NCBI GenBank assembly: GCA_039707465.1
Contig: CM077647.1
Location: 116,314,610 to 116,378,609 of the forward strand
Direction of reading: 5' to 3'
Origin: Rhabdophis nuchalis
Lineage: Eukaryota > Chordata > Lepidosauria > Squamata > Natricidae
DNA: 64,000 nucleotides
In this document: piece by piece, positions 1 to 9,316 of the stretch
How the letters are laid out: the number at the start of each line of letters is the position of its first letter
Position numbering within the stretch: the first letter of the stretch is position 1
Position numbers and translations under genes: made by a program
Notes under the pieces: model-generated
What the model saw: the letters and a program-made list of their open reading frames with translations, nothing else
Databases searched by the model: none
What the model was told of the DNA's origin: nothing

Positions 1-507
1 TTTGGAAGCAACCTGTGGCCTCTTGTTATTCTTCAGAAGGAGTAGTCGGCTTGCCACTTTCTCGTCGTTCTTTAACCCTGCTAGATAACTTTTAGATCTC
101 AAGCTGATGTCCCGAGAAACATCCAAAATTTCTGTAGTTAAATCCTTTTGGAGTTCCAACTCTTGATTCTCTTCCTTTTTGGTTATTTTTGCTTTGGGTT
201 CCACTTGTAGGACATTGGATGATTTGTACAGTTTTTTCAGCAGACTTTCATGAGTTTCATCCAAATATTCACGAGGATTTGATTTAGTTAATCCACTCCA
301 TAATTTTAAAATTGATGACCTAAGAAATTCAACGGAATTACCAATTGTCTCCCGAATATGAGGATTGTAATAACTGGGAGAATTGGCACTCCTTTTGCAA
401 TAAATGTTTGAGGCTGGGCATGGAAGTACAAATCCATCCAACCTTTCAAAAAATACCAGCATTCCAACCAGGAAAATTTGGGTCGCAAAGGGGGCAACAC
501 ATCTCAT
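1..507 (-). CDS. Array gene 1, 5' end only (secreted modular repeat protein)
   Basis: This is the N-terminal 169 codons of the array gene; the rest lies left of the window. It has the same start as the other copies: a short n-region, a hydrophobic stretch (residues 11-20, IFLVGMLVFF), then two cysteines (30 and 37) and a dibasic KR at 38-39. The segment from about residue 103 is a shortened version of the repeat module, and the window edge cuts into the first A module. The ATG is at 505-507 on the minus strand with A at -3. An in-frame TAA lies 11 codons upstream, so this start is likely. Function unknown. Confidence 0.65.
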   Translation of the reverse strand, partial: MRCVAPFATQIFLVGMLVFFERLDGFVLPCPASNIYCKRSANSPSYYNPHIRETIGNSVEFLRSSILKLWSGLTKSNPREYLDETHESLLKKLYKSSNVLQVEPKAKITKKEENQELELQKDLTTEILDVSRDISLRSKSYLAGLKNDEKVASRLLLLKNNKRPQVASK

Positions 508-589
508 GATGCCTATCCCCTCTCGCTCCTTTTACCCAAATGAAGGCTGCTTGGAATGTTGCAGCCAACAGTTGAGGTGATTCTATGCG

Positions 590-716
590 GTTACCAAGCA
601 ACCAAATGTGATTTCATATGGAGGCTTCAGGATAATGCCACTGCTGTGACATTATTCCTGACATCATAAAATTGCCCAAAACCATGGCAACAATGTAGGT
701 AGTGGCCTCTTTTATA
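590..716 (-). promoter_or_regulatory. Promoter-like block of gene 1: X-boxes, CRE-like site, TATA
   Basis: On the minus strand, reading towards the gene, a TATA box (TATAAAAG) lies at 709-716. An X-box half-palindrome (ACCATGGCAAC, plus-strand reading) lies at 681-691, a CRE variant (TGATGTCA) at 659-666, and a near-perfect RFX X-box (GTTACCAAGCAAC) at 590-602. If the TATA box is used, transcription would start near 685 and leave a leader of about 180 nt. RFX factors bind such X-boxes and CREM binds CRE-type sites. Their use here is inferred. Confidence 0.5.
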
Positions 717-1208
717 GATAATGAGTTGATTTTATGAGATCACTCAGATACTTGTGATTAATGTTTTTGGTCAGAGTCATAGTAGGGAATACCATCTGCT
801 TTCACTATCATTCTTCAGCTCCTATAACAAATTACTGCACATTCTTATATGTAGAAAACAGAGGGATCAGCAGTTAAAGAAGGAAAGTAATAGGACTAAC
901 TTATATACCTCCCCATACTGCTCACAGCATTCTCTGAGCAGTTTACAATGTCAACATATAGCTCCTAACACTCTGGGTCCTCATTTTACCAACCTCAAAA
1001 GGATGGAAAGCTGAGGCAACCTTGAAACATTCACGATCAAATTCCAATTGTGGGCAGAATTAGCCTGCGATAGTGCAGGAAATAGAATTAACCACAGAAG
1101 AAAGAGCAGAGAAATGATAAACAGAAATTCCTGGGAAACACACAGCTGTCTTCCTTCACCCAAAATTTATTGATTGTATTTGTGTCACATTGCAAGCAAC
1201 TCAAATCC

Positions 1209-1671
1209 TGTATATGATGAGTACTCTAAGGTCCCAGAAGTTTCCCTGAATCACTGAGATGCCAAAGGGAGTGAGAGTCAAGACAAGGCTTGCAAAAATA
1301 ACAGCTTTTTTATTCCTTTGGCCAGAGCAGAAAAAGAGTTGGGTGATACTATTTCCAAAACACAGACAAAAGCATGTAAGGAATAGCCACACACTGTGAG
1401 AGTGGCTGAGGGTATTTATACATTTTACGGCAATAGAAACAAAATTTATCCAATCAAACGAAGGTTTGTCACCAACGTGATCTTTAAAACGTTCTTTGCT
1501 ATTTTGCAGAGTATCCCTTGTCCTTGTCCTTGTGTGTTCATACTCCTAGGCAGCCCCCTCCTTACATATCGAGCAGGATGTTCCTGGGAACTGTCTCCAC
1601 GGATATGTCTAGCTCTGAAATAAATTATGTGACAGGCCTGCAGCTTTCTTTTGGATCTTTGGCCTGCCACA
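1209..1671 (-). mobile_element. LTR-like element, same strand as the array gene
   Basis: On the minus strand this stretch begins TGTGGCAGG and ends CA. It has a TATA box (TATAAATA, 1,413-1,420) and, about 100 bp downstream, AATAAA (1,309-1,314), the layout of a retroviral U3-R-U5. No internal retroviral sequence flanks it, so it would be a solo LTR. I found no convincing target-site duplication, so the ends are approximate. It is duplicated with the array and lies about 700 bp upstream of the gene start. Confidence 0.5.
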
Positions 1672-1932
1672 CTTTCTATTAATCTACTGTGCCTTTTTCT
1701 ATTGTGGGAAAATGGGAGGGGGGATAGTACGAATTTACTTACTGTGTAGCCAAAACAAAATTCTTACTAGAAAGCCAAGGACATCTCTGCAGGTTTGCAC
1801 CTGACAGGAACTGGATGAGTGGAACTGCCAGCATGGTAGTGGGAGTTTGGACCATATGATGGAATTGTGTGTGGGGGTGAGGTGACATAGGATCTTGAAC
1901 TTTCAACTAGTAAAAACAACTAGTTTTTACTA

Positions 1933-2262
1933 CTGGTTCTGTGCGCGTGGGTTTTTTTGTGTATGTGGCTTGTTTGTCATCTGATGGTGGGTATGGCTTG
2001 TTGGTCATGTGAGTGGGTGGGTGTTGATTCATGGTCATGTGATTGGTTGGTCATGTGACTGGGTAGGCATAGCTGTTGGTCATGTGACTGGGTAAGCATA
2101 ACTAATTAGTCACTTGACTGGGTGGGCATGGCCAACTAAACATCACTCATGCCTTGCCTGACTTTTCTTTGCCTCAAAGGCCTTAAAGAGATACAATTTC
2201 TCTATTTATTTACTACTTCTGAACATCCAAAATATACTATTTAATCCTACGTATATATGCCG
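1933..2262. repeat. Minisatellite-bearing interspersed repeat, first copy
   Basis: About 330 bp starting CTGGTTCTGTG, with four to five degenerate copies of a motif like GGTCATGTGACTGGGTAGGCATAGC. It ends in a conserved tail (CTCAAAGGCCTTAAAGAGATAC, then TATTTATTTACTACTTCT). The same element recurs at 3,830-4,140 in direct orientation but diverged. It resembles a repeat common in snakes; I cannot assign a class. Confidence 0.6.
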
Positions 2263-3829
2263 TATGTCTGCATACATAATACCTAGTATAGTGTGTGTAT
2301 AGGCACACAAAAAATACATTATCTCTATATATTTGTGATGGGGAACCTATGGCAAGCGTGTAACTAGTGGCATGTGGGGCCATTTGTTAGGGCATACGAG
2401 GTATTGCCCTGTCATTTCCAGTGTGCATGTGCCCACTAGCCAGCTGACTTCAGCCGTCCTTTGAGGCTGATTTTTGCCCTCTGGAGGCTTCAGGGCTTCT
2501 CTGAAGTGACTTCTGGTTTGTCTGTGGGTCCATTTTTCACCCTCCGGAGCCTTCAGGGAAGCTTCTTATTTCTTGTGATTTTTGTCCTATGTCCAAATAT
2601 ATTTCAAAACTACCTTCTTTGCAAAATCAAATTTCACAGCAATGGCTCAGCAGGTTTACAAATAGTTCTGATACACTTTGAAATCTTTCTATCTAAAACT
2701 TTGGTTCATTTAGCTTTTTAGGATCTGCTGCTCTCACTTACACCTTACTGATCCTAATAGATCAATAGGCTATATTTTCGTTTCCCCCATCGTCACTTCT
2801 TCTTTGTGAAAAAAAAACAAAAAATGAAACATAGAAAGCAATATCTGCATTATATCAATTATAGAAGTAAGCGAAATAAACCAAAACATCCTTCATTTAA
2901 GATGGGGAACACCTACTTTGATTAAAAGTGTTTCAGCAAAGCAAAAACACAAAAGGGAATAGACAGGCTGGGACATGCAACCCTAAATACAGCATGGAAC
3001 CGAAGAGGAGCAATGCAGCGCTAGTCCAGGCTGCAGGCATAAGACATCTCCTAATGCAGGTTGTCTCTTGCAGTCATTGTGGGGCTTCCATGAAACAGTT
3101 TTTTTTAATCACTTGTGATTGCAAGTAGAGATGAGTTAATTTGATGCTGCCGTCTTGGTCGAAGATTGCACGGAGGGAGGGGAAGCAGAGGCCACTAGCC
3201 CTTGTTCCCTTGTTGGGCAAAGCTTCAATCTTTGCCTTGTGCAGCCAGATGACTGAGGCTGAGTGCCTTCCTCATCTGGGGTGGGTATTTTTTTACAGTG
3301 TGAGGCATGCACCCAGAAAGCCAAATACTGACATTTCACAGCTGTATTGGAGGTCAGGAGGATCTGGAACAGACCTTTCCAACGAGGAGTCAGGCAATTT
3401 CTCCATTCAAACACTTTTGCAGGAGTGCAATGGTTCAGGCTGGTGTGCTCTTATTGGGAGATTATTGCTTTAATTTTCATCCAGATCCCTAATTTGCGAA
3501 CATTTGCTCTGCATTCTTTTCTTCTCAACTGCATTGTATGTGTACCATATTCTATTATCCTTTCATTAAAATGTCCAACATTCTCATGTAACAGAAGCAT
3601 AATAGTATCTAGAACAGAGGGCACTGATATTATTTGGTTTAGGCGCTCCTTAACACTACTTAATATGGTTCTAATTATTTCTGCACATATCCCTAAACCA
3701 AGGATGTAATATATTTAATACAACTCAGAGGAAAGGCAATAACAAGTTTGTTGTTGTGAAGTGAAAAGCCAAGGTAAAATTATAATTGAGGGAGGGAAAG
3801 AAATGGGTGAGTTTCAATTTTTTTAAATC

Positions 3830-4140
3830 CTGGTTCTGTGGGCAGTGCTTGTTTTGTGAGAGTGCCTTGGTCATATGCCTGGTTGGTCATGTAACTGGGA
3901 AGGTGTAGCTGGTTGATCATGTGACTGGATGGGCATAGCTAGTTAGTCATGTGATTGGATGGGCGTGGCCAACTTGACATCACTCATGTCAAAGGGCACC
4001 TTGCCTGATTTCTCCTCACCTCAAAGGCCTTAAAGAGATACGATTTCACTGACTATTTATTTACTACTTCTCAACATCCAAAACATACTATTTAATCCTA
4101 TGTGTGTACATACATATTACATAGTATATAGTATGTGCAT
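3830..4140. repeat. Minisatellite-bearing interspersed repeat, second copy
   Basis: This is a diverged direct copy of the element at 1,933-2,262, with the same CTGGTTCTGTG start, GGTCATGT motif series and AAGGCCTTAAAGAGATAC tail. Its TTTATT at 4,056-4,061 reads AATAAA on the gene strand, about 410 bp past the gene 2 stop, and is one candidate poly(A) signal. Equivalent pairs lie in the other spacers near 9,578 and 11,486, 16,566 and 18,460, 23,499 and 25,403, and 30,459 and 32,358. Confidence 0.6.
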
Positions 4141-4299
4141 CGGCAGACAAAAAGATACATTATCTACTATAAATACTGTATGTGTATGTACACACACACA
4201 AACATGGTGTCTTCTGAAGCCAAGTCTAGGGCCAGAGTTTGTTGTGCTTCCTTTCTCTTCTTTCTTTCTCTCCGTCCCTCCTCCTCACCCTCCCTTCCC

Positions 4300-4314
4300 C
4301 TTTCTTTCTTTCTT

Positions 4315-4372
<58 letters not shown>

Positions 4373-4410
4373 CCTCCCTCCCTCCCTCCCTCCCTCCCTT
4401 CCTCCCTCCG
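4300..4410. repeat. (TTTC)n-(TC)n-(TCCC)n microsatellite
   Basis: A pure pyrimidine tract passes from TTTC to TC to TCCC units, about 60 bp from the end of gene 2. On the gene strand it reads GGGA then GA, so it could lie in the 3' UTR if the distal poly(A) signal is used. The overlapping ORFs of serine/leucine or arginine/glutamate repeats are artefacts of the tract. Confidence 0.95.
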
Positions 4411-4471
4411 AGTGGAAAGGGAAAGAAGCAGCACACAGAAAAAGAATGTGTGAGCATTCAAAATATACTAT

Positions 4472-7400
4472 TTAATATACTATTGATAAACTAGTAATCA
4501 AATGGGTAAATAGGTTAATCAGAGGCTCATTAAAGATCAGGTGTAAAATTGAGCGCTTGTGTAAAGAGTTAATGGATGCTTGAGGAAGCCTCTTAAGGGA
4601 AGAAAAGTGCTGAGGATGTAGTAGCACTGCAGGCTTCCCTGTGTTTTCAGCCATGGAATGTGAAGCACATTCTCCTCCTCCTGCTGAAAGTCTAACAGGA
4701 GCATTTGCAAATCCTCTTCTTTTGGATAGGAACAAAGAAAATAAATATTCTTCACTTGGTTTGTTTCCAAACTCATGAACCATTTGTCCCATTGTCCCAT
4801 TGATCTTTAATTTTTCCACAGGATTTTTAACATTCAGGCTGATATCTCCAGAAGCTTCTGATATTTGGGTAGCCACATCATTTTGAATCTCCAGCTCATG
4901 AGTTTTCTCTTTGTTTTCTGTTAATTTTGCTTTGGTAACAACCAGTGGCTTCTTGTTATTCTTCAGAGGGAATAGTCGCCTTGCCACCTTCCTCCATTTT
5001 TCATCCATTTTATGTGAAGCTGGTTTTATTTGCTCTCCTGTACATGTTCCTTTAGTTGTTTTAAGTCTTTTGGTTACCAACTGAGGAAAGAAGTCTTTTG
5101 TATTTTTCTCATGACCATCATCTTGTACTATTTTTTGACGGCTTTTTGAGTATCCCACCCTGAGTGTGATTTTACCAGAAGCTTCTGAAATTTCAGTGGA
5201 CATTTTCTTTTGGGTCTCCAGCTCATGGATTTTCTCTTTTTTTTCTGTTATTTTTGTTTTGGGAGTGACTTGTGGCCACTTCGTAACCCTCAGAACTACT
5301 TGTTGTCTTGCAGGCTTCCACCATTGTTGAGGCATTGTGTGTGAAGAAAGTTTTAGTTGCTCTGCTTGAAGTTTTCCTACGCTTTCTGCAAATTGTTGCC
5401 TTTTAGTTAGGAACTTAAGAAATAAATCTTCTCCTCTTTGCATTTTTCCAAGCTCATGATCTCCTTTTACTAATTTTTGATGGCTCTTTAACCATTCCAG
5501 ATGGCTTTTAGATCTCATGTTGATATCCCCGGAATGTTCTGAAATTTCTGTGGCCCCTTCCATTTGGATATCCAACTCATGAGTTTTCTCTTTGTTTTCT
5601 GTTAATTTTGCTTTGGTAACAACCAGTGGCTTCGTGTTATTCTTCAGAGGGAATAGTCGCCTTGCCACCTTCCTCCATTTTTCATCCATTTTATGTGAAG
5701 CTGGTTTTATTTGCTCTCCTGTACATGTTCCTTTAGTTGTTTTAAGTCTTTTGGTTACCAACTGAGGAAAGAAGTCTTTTGTATTTTTCTCATGACCATC
5801 TTGTACTATTTTTTGATGGCTTTTTGAGTATCCCACCCTGAGTGTGATTTTACCAGAAGCTTCTGAAATTTCAGTGGCCATTTTCTTTTGGGTCTGCAGC
5901 TCATGGATTTTCTCTTTTTTTTCTGTTATTTTTGTTTTGGGAGTGACTTGTGGCCACTTCGTAACCCTCAGAACTACTTGTTGTCTTGCAGGCTTCCACC
6001 ATTGTTGAGGCATTGTGTGTGAAGAAAGTTTTAGTTGCTCTGCTTGAAGTTTTCCTACGCTTTCTGCAAATTGTTGCCTTTTAGTTAGGAACTTAAGAAA
6101 TAAATCTTCTCCTCTTTGCATTTTTCCAAGCTCATGATCTCCTTTTACTAATTTTTGATGGCTCTTTAACCATTCCAGATGGCTTTTAGATCTCATGTTG
6201 ATATCCCCGGAATGTTCTGAAATTTCTGTGGCCCCTTCCATTTGGATATCCAAGTCATGAGTTTTCTCTTTGTTTTCTGTTAATTTTGCTTTGGTAACAA
6301 CCAGTGGCTTCGTGTTATTCTTCAGAGTGAATAGTCGCCTTGCCACCTTCCTCCATTTTTCATCCATTTTATGTGAAGCTGGTTTTATTTGCTGTCCTGT
6401 ACATGTTCCTTTAGTTGTTTTAAGTATTTTGGTTACCAACTGAGGAAAGAAGTCTTTTGTATTTTTCTCATGACCATCTTGTACTATTTTTTGACGGCTT
6501 TTTGAGTATCCCACCCTGAGTGTGATTTTACCAGAAGCTTCTGAAATTTCAGTGGCCATTTTCTTTTGGGTCTGCAGCTCATGGATTTTCTCTTTTTTTT
6601 CTGTTATTTTTGTTTTGGGAGTGACTTGTGGCCACTTCGTAACCCTCAGAACTACTTGTTGTCTTGCAGGCTTCCACCATTGTTGAGGCATTGTGTGTGA
6701 AGAAAGTTTTAGTTGCTCTGCTTGAAGTTTTCCTACGCTTTCTGCAAATTGTTGCCTTTTAGTTAGGAACTTAAGAAATAAATCTTCTCCTCTTTGCATT
6801 TTTCCAAGCTCATGATCTCCTTTTACTAATTTTTGATGGCTCTTTAACCATTCCAGATGGCTTTTAGATCTCATGTTGATATCCCCGGAATGTTCTGAAA
6901 TTTCTGTGGCCCCTTCCATTTGGATATCCAAGTCATGAGTTTTCTCTTTGTTTTCTGTTAATTTTGCTTTGGTAACAACCAGTGGCTTCGTGTTATTCTT
7001 CAGAGTGAATAATCGCCTTGCCACCTTCCTCCATTTTTCATCCATTTTATGTGAAGCTGGTTTTATTTGCTGTCCTGTACATGTTCCTTTAGTTGTTTTA
7101 AGTATTTTGGTTACCAACTGAGGAAAGAAGTCTTTTGTATTTTTCTCATGACCATCTTGTACTATTTTTTGACGGCTTTTTGAGTATCCCACCCTGAGTG
7201 TGATTTTACCAGAAGCTTCTGAAATTTCAGTGGCCATTTTCTTTTGGGTCTCCAGCTCATGGATTTTCTCTTTTTTTTCTGTTATTTTTGTTTTGGGAGT
7301 GACTTGTGGCCACTTCTTAACCCTCAGAACTACTTGTTGTCTTGCAGGCTTCCACCATTGTTGAGGCATTGTGTGTGAAGAAAGTTTTAGTTGCTCTGCT

Positions 7401-8152
7401 TGAAGTTTTCCTACGCTTTCTGCAAATTGTTGCCTTTTAGTTAGGAACTTAAGAAATAAATCTTCTCCTGTTTGCTTTTTTCCAAGCTCATGATCTCCTT
7501 TTACTAATTTTTGATGGCTCTTTAACCATTCCAGATGGCTTTTAGATCTCATGTTGATATCCCTGGAATGTTCTGAAATTTCTGTGGCCCCTTCCATTTG
7601 GATATCCAACTCATGAGTTTTCTCTTTGTTTTCTGTTACTTCTGCTTTGGAAGCAACCTGTGGCCTCTTGTTATTCTTCAGAAGGAGTAGTCGGCTTGCC
7701 ACTTTCTCGTCGTTCTTTAACCCTGCTAGATAACTTTTAGATCTCAAGCTGATGTCCCGAGAAACATCCAAAATTTCTGTAGTTAAATCCTTTTGGAGTT
7801 CCAACTCTTGATTCTCTTCCTTTTTGGTTATTTTTGCTTTGGGTTCCACTTGTAGGACATTGGATGATTTGTACAGTTTTTTCAGCAGACTTTCATGAGT
7901 TTCATCCAAATATTCACGAGGATTTGATTTAGTTAATCCACTCCATAATTTTAAAATTGATGACCTAAGAAATTCAACGGAATTACCAATTGTCTCCCGA
8001 ATATGAGGATTGTAATAACTGGGAGAATTGGCACTCCTTTTGCAATAAATGTTTGAGGCTGGGCATGGAAGTACAAATCCATCCAACCTTTCAAAAAATA
8101 CCAGCATTCCAACCAGGAAAATTTGGGTCGCAAAGGGGGCAACACATCTCAT
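4472..8152 (-). CDS. Array gene 2: secreted modular lysine-rich repeat protein, 4 AB pairs
   Basis: This is one uninterrupted frame of 1,226 codons. Residues 1-158 hold a signal-peptide-like start (hydrophobic 11-20), two cysteines (30, 37), KR at 38-39 and a shortened module. Residues 159-1,063 are four pairs of modules: A (120 residues, with SHTMPQQWWKPARQQ near its end) and B (106 residues, with one cysteine in GTCTGQQ/GTCTGEQ). All modules share a core like K-x-TE-K-K-E-K-x-HELE-x-Q, then ATEIS and a GDI/GKI turn. The last 163 residues are a diverged module ending SLSIVY. The fourth B module has one extra Asp. ATTAAA overlaps the stop codon on the gene strand. The protein is very basic and hydrophilic, with no enzyme motif. 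I do not recognise the family. A secreted or vesicle-stored structural repeat protein is the simplest reading, but that is inference. Confidence 0.7.
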   Translation of the reverse strand: MRCVAPFATQIFLVGMLVFFERLDGFVLPCPASNIYCKRSANSPSYYNPHIRETIGNSVEFLRSSILKLWSGLTKSNPREYLDETHESLLKKLYKSSNVLQVEPKAKITKKEENQELELQKDLTTEILDVSRDISLRSKSYLAGLKNDEKVASRLLLLKNNKRPQVASKAEVTENKEKTHELDIQMEGATEISEHSRDINMRSKSHLEWLKSHQKLVKGDHELGKKQTGEDLFLKFLTKRQQFAESVGKLQAEQLKLSSHTMPQQWWKPARQQVVLRVKKWPQVTPKTKITEKKEKIHELETQKKMATEISEASGKITLRVGYSKSRQKIVQDGHEKNTKDFFPQLVTKILKTTKGTCTGQQIKPASHKMDEKWRKVARRLFTLKNNTKPLVVTKAKLTENKEKTHDLDIQMEGATEISEHSGDINMRSKSHLEWLKSHQKLVKGDHELGKMQRGEDLFLKFLTKRQQFAESVGKLQAEQLKLSSHTMPQQWWKPARQQVVLRVTKWPQVTPKTKITEKKEKIHELQTQKKMATEISEASGKITLRVGYSKSRQKIVQDGHEKNTKDFFPQLVTKILKTTKGTCTGQQIKPASHKMDEKWRKVARRLFTLKNNTKPLVVTKAKLTENKEKTHDLDIQMEGATEISEHSGDINMRSKSHLEWLKSHQKLVKGDHELGKMQRGEDLFLKFLTKRQQFAESVGKLQAEQLKLSSHTMPQQWWKPARQQVVLRVTKWPQVTPKTKITEKKEKIHELQTQKKMATEISEASGKITLRVGYSKSHQKIVQDGHEKNTKDFFPQLVTKRLKTTKGTCTGEQIKPASHKMDEKWRKVARRLFPLKNNTKPLVVTKAKLTENKEKTHELDIQMEGATEISEHSGDINMRSKSHLEWLKSHQKLVKGDHELGKMQRGEDLFLKFLTKRQQFAESVGKLQAEQLKLSSHTMPQQWWKPARQQVVLRVTKWPQVTPKTKITEKKEKIHELETQKKMSTEISEASGKITLRVGYSKSRQKIVQDDGHEKNTKDFFPQLVTKRLKTTKGTCTGEQIKPASHKMDEKWRKVARRLFPLKNNKKPLVVTKAKLTENKEKTHELEIQNDVATQISEASGDISLNVKNPVEKLKINGTMGQMVHEFGNKPSEEYLFSLFLSKRRGFANAPVRLSAGGGECASHSMAENTGKPAVLLHPQHFSSLKRLPQASINSLHKRSILHLIFNEPLINLFTHLITSLSIVY

Positions 8153-8234
8153 GATGCCTATCCCCTCTCACTCCTTTTACCCAAATGAAGGCTGCTTGGA
8201 ATGTTGCAGCCAACAGTTGAGGTGATTCTATGCG

Positions 8235-8361
8235 GTTACCAAGCAACCAAATGTGATTTCATATGGAGGCTTCAGGATAATGCCACTGCTGTGACATTAT
8301 TCCTGACATCATAAAATTGCCCAAAACCATGGCAACAATGTAGGTAGTGGCCTCTTTTATA
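8235..8361 (-). promoter_or_regulatory. Promoter-like block of gene 2
   Basis: X-box at 8,235-8,247, CRE-like site at 8,304-8,311, second X-box at 8,326-8,336 and TATA box at 8,354-8,361, identical in sequence and spacing to the block before gene 1. This copy differs just below the block: base 8,170 is A where others have G, which makes an extra in-frame TGA shortly before the start codon. It does not affect the protein. Confidence 0.5.
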
Positions 8362-8853
8362 GATAATGAGTTGATTTTATGAGATCACTCAGATACTTGT
8401 GATTAATGTTTTTGGTCAGAGTCATAGTAGGGAATACCATCTGCTTTCACTATCATTCTTCAGCTCCTATAACAAATTACTGCACATTCTTATATGTAGA
8501 AAACAGAGGGATCAGCAGTTAAAGAAGGAAAGTAATAGGACTAACTTATATACCTCCCCATAGTGCTCACAGCATTCTCTGAGCAGTTTACAATGTCAAC
8601 ATATAGCTCCTAACACTCTGGGTCCTCATTTTACCAACCTCAAAAGGATGGAAAGCTGAGGCAACCTTGAAACATTCACGATCAAATTCCAATTGTGGGC
8701 AGAATTAGCCTGCGATAGTGCAGGAAATAGAATTAACCACAGAAGAAAGAGCAGAGAAATGATAAACAGAAATTCCTGGGAAACACACAGCTGTCTTCCT
8801 TCACCCAAAATTTATTGATTGTATTTGTGTCACATTGCAAGCAACTCAAATCC

Positions 8854-9316
8854 TGTATATGATGAGTACTCTAAGGTCCCAGAAGTTTCCCTGAATCACT
8901 GAGATGCCAAAGGGAGTGAGAGTCAAGACAAGGCTTGCAAAAATAACAGCGTTTTTATTCCTTTGGCCAGAGCAGAAAAAGAGTTGGGTGATACTATTTC
9001 CAAAACACAGACAAAAGCATGTAAGGAATAGCCACACACTGTGAGAGTGGCTGAGGGTATTTATACATTTTACAGCAATAGAAACAAAATTTATCCAATC
9101 AAACGAAGGTTTGTCACCAACGTGATCTTTAAAACGTTCTTTGCTATTTTGCGGAGTATCCCTTGTCCTTGTCCTTGTGTGTTCATACTCCTAGGCAGCC
9201 CCCTCCTTACATATCGAGCAGGATGTTCCTGGGAACTGTCTCCACGGATATGTCTAGCTCTGAAATAAATTATGTGACAGGCCTGCAGCTTTCTTTTGGA
9301 TCTTTGGCCTGCCACA
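8854..9316 (-). mobile_element. LTR-like element in spacer 2
   Basis: Copy of the LTR-like element of spacer 1 with the TATA and AATAAA signals kept. The minus strand begins TGTGGCAGG at 9,316. Confidence 0.5.

Larger units (their letters stand above)
508..4471. repeat. Array spacer 1 (between genes 1 and 2)
   Basis: This 3,964-bp spacer is repeated almost unchanged in every unit. Going right from the gene 1 start it holds the promoter-like block, a fragment resembling a common squamate interspersed repeat (about 904-1,020), an LTR-like element, two copies of a 'GGTCATGTGACTGGG' minisatellite-bearing repeat, another squamate-type interspersed repeat (about 2,335-2,570), and a CT/CCCT microsatellite next to the end of gene 2. 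Short ORFs here recur in every unit only because the whole unit was copied. They have no start context, domain or codon bias that would support coding. Confidence 0.8.

Noticed and set aside
754..3709. Recurrent plus-strand ORFs of 60-120 codons in every spacer
   Set aside because: They recur only because the units are duplicated. They overlap interspersed repeats, have no domain or splice context, and change length with small indels.
4100..4494. Ser/Leu-rich and Arg/Glu-rich ORFs over CT tracts, here and near 11,756, 18,730, 25,673 and 32,626
   Set aside because: Pure products of the CT/CCCT microsatellite in different frames.
4900..7650. Regular repeats as a CRISPR array or satellite
   Set aside because: The period is 678 bp and lies within one coding frame in vertebrate DNA; there are no short spaced repeats.
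4472..8152. Identifying the array protein as a known acrosomal or sperm protein
   Set aside because: The X-box promoter hints at such a role, but I could not match the residues to any named family.
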